64,000 nucleotides of DNA from assembly GCF_025398315.1 (NCBI RefSeq), contig NZ_JAODOQ010000001.1, positions 2,666,001 to 2,730,000 of the forward strand, given 5' to 3'. Under the pieces are notes generated by a model. That model did no database searches. It was not told where the DNA came from and saw only the letters and a program-made list of their open reading frames with translations. How positions within the stretch are numbered: the first letter of the stretch is position 1; each line of letters opens with the position of its first letter. Origin of the DNA: Shewanella phaeophyticola. GTDB taxonomy: Bacteria > Pseudomonadota > Gammaproteobacteria > Enterobacterales > Shewanellaceae. Shown one piece after another: positions 60,671 through 64,000 of the stretch. Position numbers and translations under genes: made by a program.

Positions 60671-61972
60671 ATGGTATCTACACCACAAAAATCTAGCACA
60701 AATCAAAAAAATGATATTCGTGAAACACTGGGGCTCGATAAGCCTTCTAAACACCACAAGAGTTTCAACAAATATTTTTGGTTCACAGGGATAATAGTGG
60801 TTATCGCTATTTTGTCATGGCAATTTTTAGCCAATGGTCAGTCTCAAACCACACAATACAAAACGACTAACGTGAGTAAAGGTTCATTAAATATTACGGT
60901 TACGGCTACGGGGACATTACAACCGGTCAATCAAGTTGAAGTAGGATCTGAAATTTCTGGAACCATTAAAACGGTATTAGTTGATTTCAATGATTATGTA
61001 GAAAAAGACCAGATACTTGCTCGCATGAACACCGATCAATTAGAAGCTAAAGTTAGCCAAGCAAGGGCATCACTTGATTCAGCAAAAGCTCAAGTTAAGC
61101 AAATAGAAGCCACCATTGTAGAAACTCAAAAAGCCTTAACTCGTTATCGTCAATTAGTTAAAAAAGACTTGTATTCAATACAAGAATTAGACGTGTCGCA
61201 AGCATCATATGACCGAGCAGTCGCTAACCTTGCCAGTGCTAAAGCGTTGGTCGCTCAATCACAAGCAGCACTGAATGCTGAATTAACCACTTTGGCAAAA
61301 GCGACCATACATTCTCCCATTGATGGCATAGTATTAATTCGTGATGTTGAGCCAGGGCAAACTATGGCCGCGTCGTTCCAAACCCCTGTGATGTTTACTC
61401 TCGCCGAAAACCTCACTCAAATGGAATTACACGTAGATGTAGATGAAGCTGATGTGGGTCAAATTAGCGTAGGTCAAAAGGCATTATTTACAGTAGATGC
61501 TTATGCAAACAGAAACTTTCCTGCAACGATAACCGACGTGCATTTTGCCTCGCAAACAATAGACGGCGTGGTGACATATGAAACCGTTTTACGCGTTGAT
61601 AATTCTGATTTATTACTGCGCCCAGGAATGACGGCAACCGCAGATATTCTCGTAAAACAAATAAACGATTCATTATTGGTGCCTAATGCCGCACTACGCT
61701 TTAAACCATCAAATGAGGAGACACAATCCAGTAACAACGGCGGCTTTATGAAAAGTATCATGCCTCGACCACCCAGCATCTCCAAAACTAAAGTTGAAAG
61801 TAATGATACAGATAACCTTCAACAGCACGTGTGGACACTTCGTGATAATCAACCTATCGCGATTAATGTTACAACGGGATCAACCAATGGTATCAATACC
61901 GAAATAATCAGCGGTGACCTTAAAGCCGATATGCCATTGATCATCGATACAATCGGTACTAAAAGTGAGTAA
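60671..61972 (+). CDS. MacA-like periplasmic adaptor (HlyD family)
   Basis: 433 residues; ATG 60671 follows GAGGTG and is preferred over the GTG at 60662. One membrane anchor (FWFTGIIVVIAILSWQF) precedes an adaptor domain: biotinyl-lipoyl-like halves (GTLQPVNQVEVGSEISGTI, then ATIHSPIDGIVLIRD) around a coiled coil (about 110-215), and a beta-barrel (DVDEADVGQISVGQKALF). It links the inner-membrane transporter to an outer-membrane channel. Its stop lies inside the ABC ATPase gene. Confidence 0.9.
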   Translation: MVSTPQKSSTNQKNDIRETLGLDKPSKHHKSFNKYFWFTGIIVVIAILSWQFLANGQSQTTQYKTTNVSKGSLNITVTATGTLQPVNQVEVGSEISGTIKTVLVDFNDYVEKDQILARMNTDQLEAKVSQARASLDSAKAQVKQIEATIVETQKALTRYRQLVKKDLYSIQELDVSQASYDRAVANLASAKALVAQSQAALNAELTTLAKATIHSPIDGIVLIRDVEPGQTMAASFQTPVMFTLAENLTQMELHVDVDEADVGQISVGQKALFTVDAYANRNFPATITDVHFASQTIDGVVTYETVLRVDNSDLLLRPGMTATADILVKQINDSLLVPNAALRFKPSNEETQSSNNGGFMKSIMPRPPSISKTKVESNDTDNLQQHVWTLRDNQPIAINVTTGSTNGINTEIISGDLKADMPLIIDTIGTKSE

Positions 61973-62687
61973 TGCTATCGTCAGTCATCAGTCCCCTCTC
62001 ATTGAGTTAAGAGAAGTATATAAGGTATACGGAACTGGCCAAGCTAAAATGCAAGCTTTAGCAGGAGTCAATTTAACCATTAATCGTGGTGATTTTATTG
62101 CCGTGATGGATTCCAGTGGCTCAGGTAAATCGACCTGTATGAATGTATTAGGTTGCCTAGATACTCCAACATCAGGTCAATATCTGTTTGATGGAATAGA
62201 TGTCGGCACATTAAGTCGCGATCAATTAGCACTTTTAAGACGCAATTACCTTGGGTTTATCTTTCAGGGATTCAACTTACTCAATAGAACATCCGCATTA
62301 GAAAATGTCGAATTACCGTTAATCTATCGAGGTTTGCCTGCAGGCGAGCGCAGTGAGCGAGCATTAAATGCATTAAATGTCGTGGGGTTGAGTGGTTGGG
62401 CTCATCACACGCCAGGTGAATTGTCTGGTGGTCAACAGCAACGCGTGGCGATTGCACGAGCAATTGTGACTCAACCAGCGGTATTATTAGCAGACGAACC
62501 AACCGGTAATCTAGATTCTTCCCGTAGCCGAGAAATCATGGAGTTATTAAGTTCATTTAATAGTGAGCTGGATATTACGGTTGTTATGGTCACTCACGAG
62601 CCTGACATGGCCGCCTTTGCCAAACGACAGATCCACTTCCTCGATGGGCAGGTTGTCAGAGATGATGACAACGGAGGAGCTCACTAA
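61965..62687 (+). CDS. MacB-like ABC transporter, ATP-binding subunit
   Basis: 240 residues, starting at GTG 61965 and overlapping the adaptor gene by eight bases. The signature motif LSGGQQQRVAIARA, Walker B VLLADEP and Q-loop FIFQGFNLL are present. Walker A reads DSSGSGKST: the first Gly is Asp, and the usual Pro is Ser. The type is LolD/MacB exporter. In E. coli the ATPase and permease are fused in MacB; here they are separate genes. Confidence 0.88.
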   Translation: MSNAIVSHQSPLIELREVYKVYGTGQAKMQALAGVNLTINRGDFIAVMDSSGSGKSTCMNVLGCLDTPTSGQYLFDGIDVGTLSRDQLALLRRNYLGFIFQGFNLLNRTSALENVELPLIYRGLPAGERSERALNALNVVGLSGWAHHTPGELSGGQQQRVAIARAIVTQPAVLLADEPTGNLDSSRSREIMELLSSFNSELDITVVMVTHEPDMAAFAKRQIHFLDGQVVRDDDNGGAH

Positions 62688-63892
62688 TGTTATGGAATGC
62701 GGTGTTACTGGCTATGCGAGAAATACGCCGTAATCTTATGCGCTCATTCCTCACTGTGTTAGGTATTGTTATCGGTGTTGCTGCGGTGATCATTATGGTC
62801 ACCATTGGTGGCGGCGCAACCTTACAGGTGACAGAACAAGTCGCTAGTCTTGGCAGTAATCTGTTATTAGTCTCACCGGGACAGAGAATGGGGATGGGAC
62901 AACGATCATCGGCATCAGCATTTCGTTTGGCTGATGCAGAGGCTATTGCTCGAGAGATTAACAATATCAATGCAGTCGCTCCCTCTTCATCGCAAGGTGC
63001 TACCGTGGTATACGGTAATGAAAACTGGAGCACCAGTATTATGGGCTCCACCAACCAGTTTTTTGTGGCTGGTAACTGGATTTTTGAATCTGGACGCGCA
63101 TTTACCCAAAGTGAATTACGCGCGGGTAAAGCCATATGCGTTATCGGCGAAAGCGTTCGTAAAGAATTGTTTGGTAGTCAAAATCCTTTAGGTCAAAAAA
63201 TTCGATTAGAAAAATTTTCATGTGAAATAATCGGGCTATTGAATGCAAAAGGACAGTCTACCATGGGGACGGATCAAGACGACTTAGTAGTGATACCCCT
63301 GCGAACTTTTCAGCGACGTTTATCCGGTAATCAAGATATTAAACTCATTCAAATTTCAGTTAACGATGGCCAGTCAACACAAAAAGTAAAACAAGCTATC
63401 GGCGAATTATTGCGTGAACGGCGCCATATCGCGACTAATGAAGAAGACGACTTTACCGTAATGGATATGAAAGAAATATCTAACATGTTAAGCGGTATCA
63501 CAAAAGTATTAACTACGTTATTGGGTGCTGTGGCAGCAGTGAGTTTATTGGTAGGCGGCATTGGTATTATGAATATCATGTTGGTATCAGTCACCGAACG
63601 CACGCGGGAAATTGGTATTCGTCTTGCTATTGGTGCCATGGAGCGGGAAGTACTGTTACAGTTTTTGGTCGAAGCGGTAATGTTGTCATCATTAGGCGGC
63701 ATTATTGGGATTATACTGGCATTAATTGGATCGGTTACGCTGGCAAACTTAATGGGAGTTCCCTTTGTATTTAATCTAATCATTGTCGCCATATCTTTTT
63801 TATTTTCAGCCGCTGTAGGCGTTATTTTTGGCTACTTCCCTGCTCGTAAGGCCGCACAACTCGATCCTATAGAAGCCTTACGCCATGAATAG
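62687..63892 (+). CDS. MacB-like ABC transporter, permease subunit
   Basis: 401 residues. Four membrane segments: one after the N-terminal REIRRNLMRSFLTVLGIVIGVAAVI, then a large periplasmic domain (about 45-270), and three near the C-terminus with NIMLVSVTERTREIGIRLAIGA, the FtsX-type motif. The start overlaps the ATPase stop by one base (TAATG). It exports a macrolide, peptide or lipoprotein-like substrate with the adaptor; the substrate is unknown. The window ends 108 bases after its stop. Confidence 0.9.
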   Translation: MLWNAVLLAMREIRRNLMRSFLTVLGIVIGVAAVIIMVTIGGGATLQVTEQVASLGSNLLLVSPGQRMGMGQRSSASAFRLADAEAIAREINNINAVAPSSSQGATVVYGNENWSTSIMGSTNQFFVAGNWIFESGRAFTQSELRAGKAICVIGESVRKELFGSQNPLGQKIRLEKFSCEIIGLLNAKGQSTMGTDQDDLVVIPLRTFQRRLSGNQDIKLIQISVNDGQSTQKVKQAIGELLRERRHIATNEEDDFTVMDMKEISNMLSGITKVLTTLLGAVAAVSLLVGGIGIMNIMLVSVTERTREIGIRLAIGAMEREVLLQFLVEAVMLSSLGGIIGIILALIGSVTLANLMGVPFVFNLIIVAISFLFSAAVGVIFGYFPARKAAQLDPIEALRHE

Positions 63893-64000
63893 ACTTTTTA
63901 AAATATAGCCTATACAAACGACTGTGTTGGTACTGAAAACAATACCACCCATTTCTTTAACAAATAACATAACTCGTTTTCATGACTTTGGCGAGGGTTA

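Overview
The window looks like chromosome of a Shewanella-type gammaproteobacterium. The base composition is moderately AT-rich. The envelope and translation block rpsB-tsf-pyrH-frr-uppS-cdsA-dxr-rseP-bamA-skp-lpxD-fabZ-lpxA-lpxB-rnhB-dnaE, with map-glnD-dapD divergent from it, has the usual gammaproteobacterial order. The set yqcC-truC-yqcA, queF/syd, DUF3549/DUF3301, DUF2789 and DUF3192, and two CsrB-type RNAs side by side, also fit. The genus is inferred from gene content, not from a database search.

Layout: 1-5.8 kb holds the end of a SWIM/SNF2 helicase gene, a MITE-like repeat, a KefB/KefC-type antiporter, a GGDEF diguanylate cyclase and a UPF0158 protein. 5.8-9.5 kb is accessory: an IS91-type unit in which a tyrosine recombinase gene overlaps an HUH (Y2) transposase gene, followed by two integron attC-like sites enclosing a small cassette. 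9.5-12.7 kb carries a secreted Cys-rich protein, a YHYH-domain lipoprotein and an M28 peptidase. 12.8-32.7 kb is the conserved minus-strand block (tilS to rpsB); 33-37.3 kb is map-glnD-dapD on the plus strand. 37.4-46.8 kb has an HD-GYP/CBS protein, a second MITE copy, purU, a glucose-type PTS EIICB, yqcA-truC-yqcC, a DUF3549-DUF3301 pair and a secreted protein. 46.9-48.45 kb is protein-free and holds two CsrB-like RNAs, one with a GacA/UvrY-type palindrome upstream. 48.6-53.5 kb has small conserved genes including syd and queF. 53.5-58 kb has a LysR gene split by an IS3-family element, divergent from a secreted alkylsulfatase. 58-64 kb has a phosphopantetheinyl transferase, ApbE and a MacA/MacB-like exporter operon.

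Seventeen or so genes, many of them essential (dnaE, tilS, rnhB, lpxB, lpxD, cdsA, uppS, dapD), are split by one- or two-base frameshifts. Several sit at short homopolymers where restoring one base recovers the family sequence. I read these as sequence errors and annotate the genes as single frameshifted CDSs. The LysR gene is different: it is genuinely interrupted by an insertion sequence.

The most interesting features are the tandem CsrB RNAs with their regulatory palindrome, the attC pair without an integron integrase next to the IS91-type element, the MITE-like family whose third, truncated copy coincides with a stop codon, and a MacB-like ATPase with a non-standard Walker A motif.
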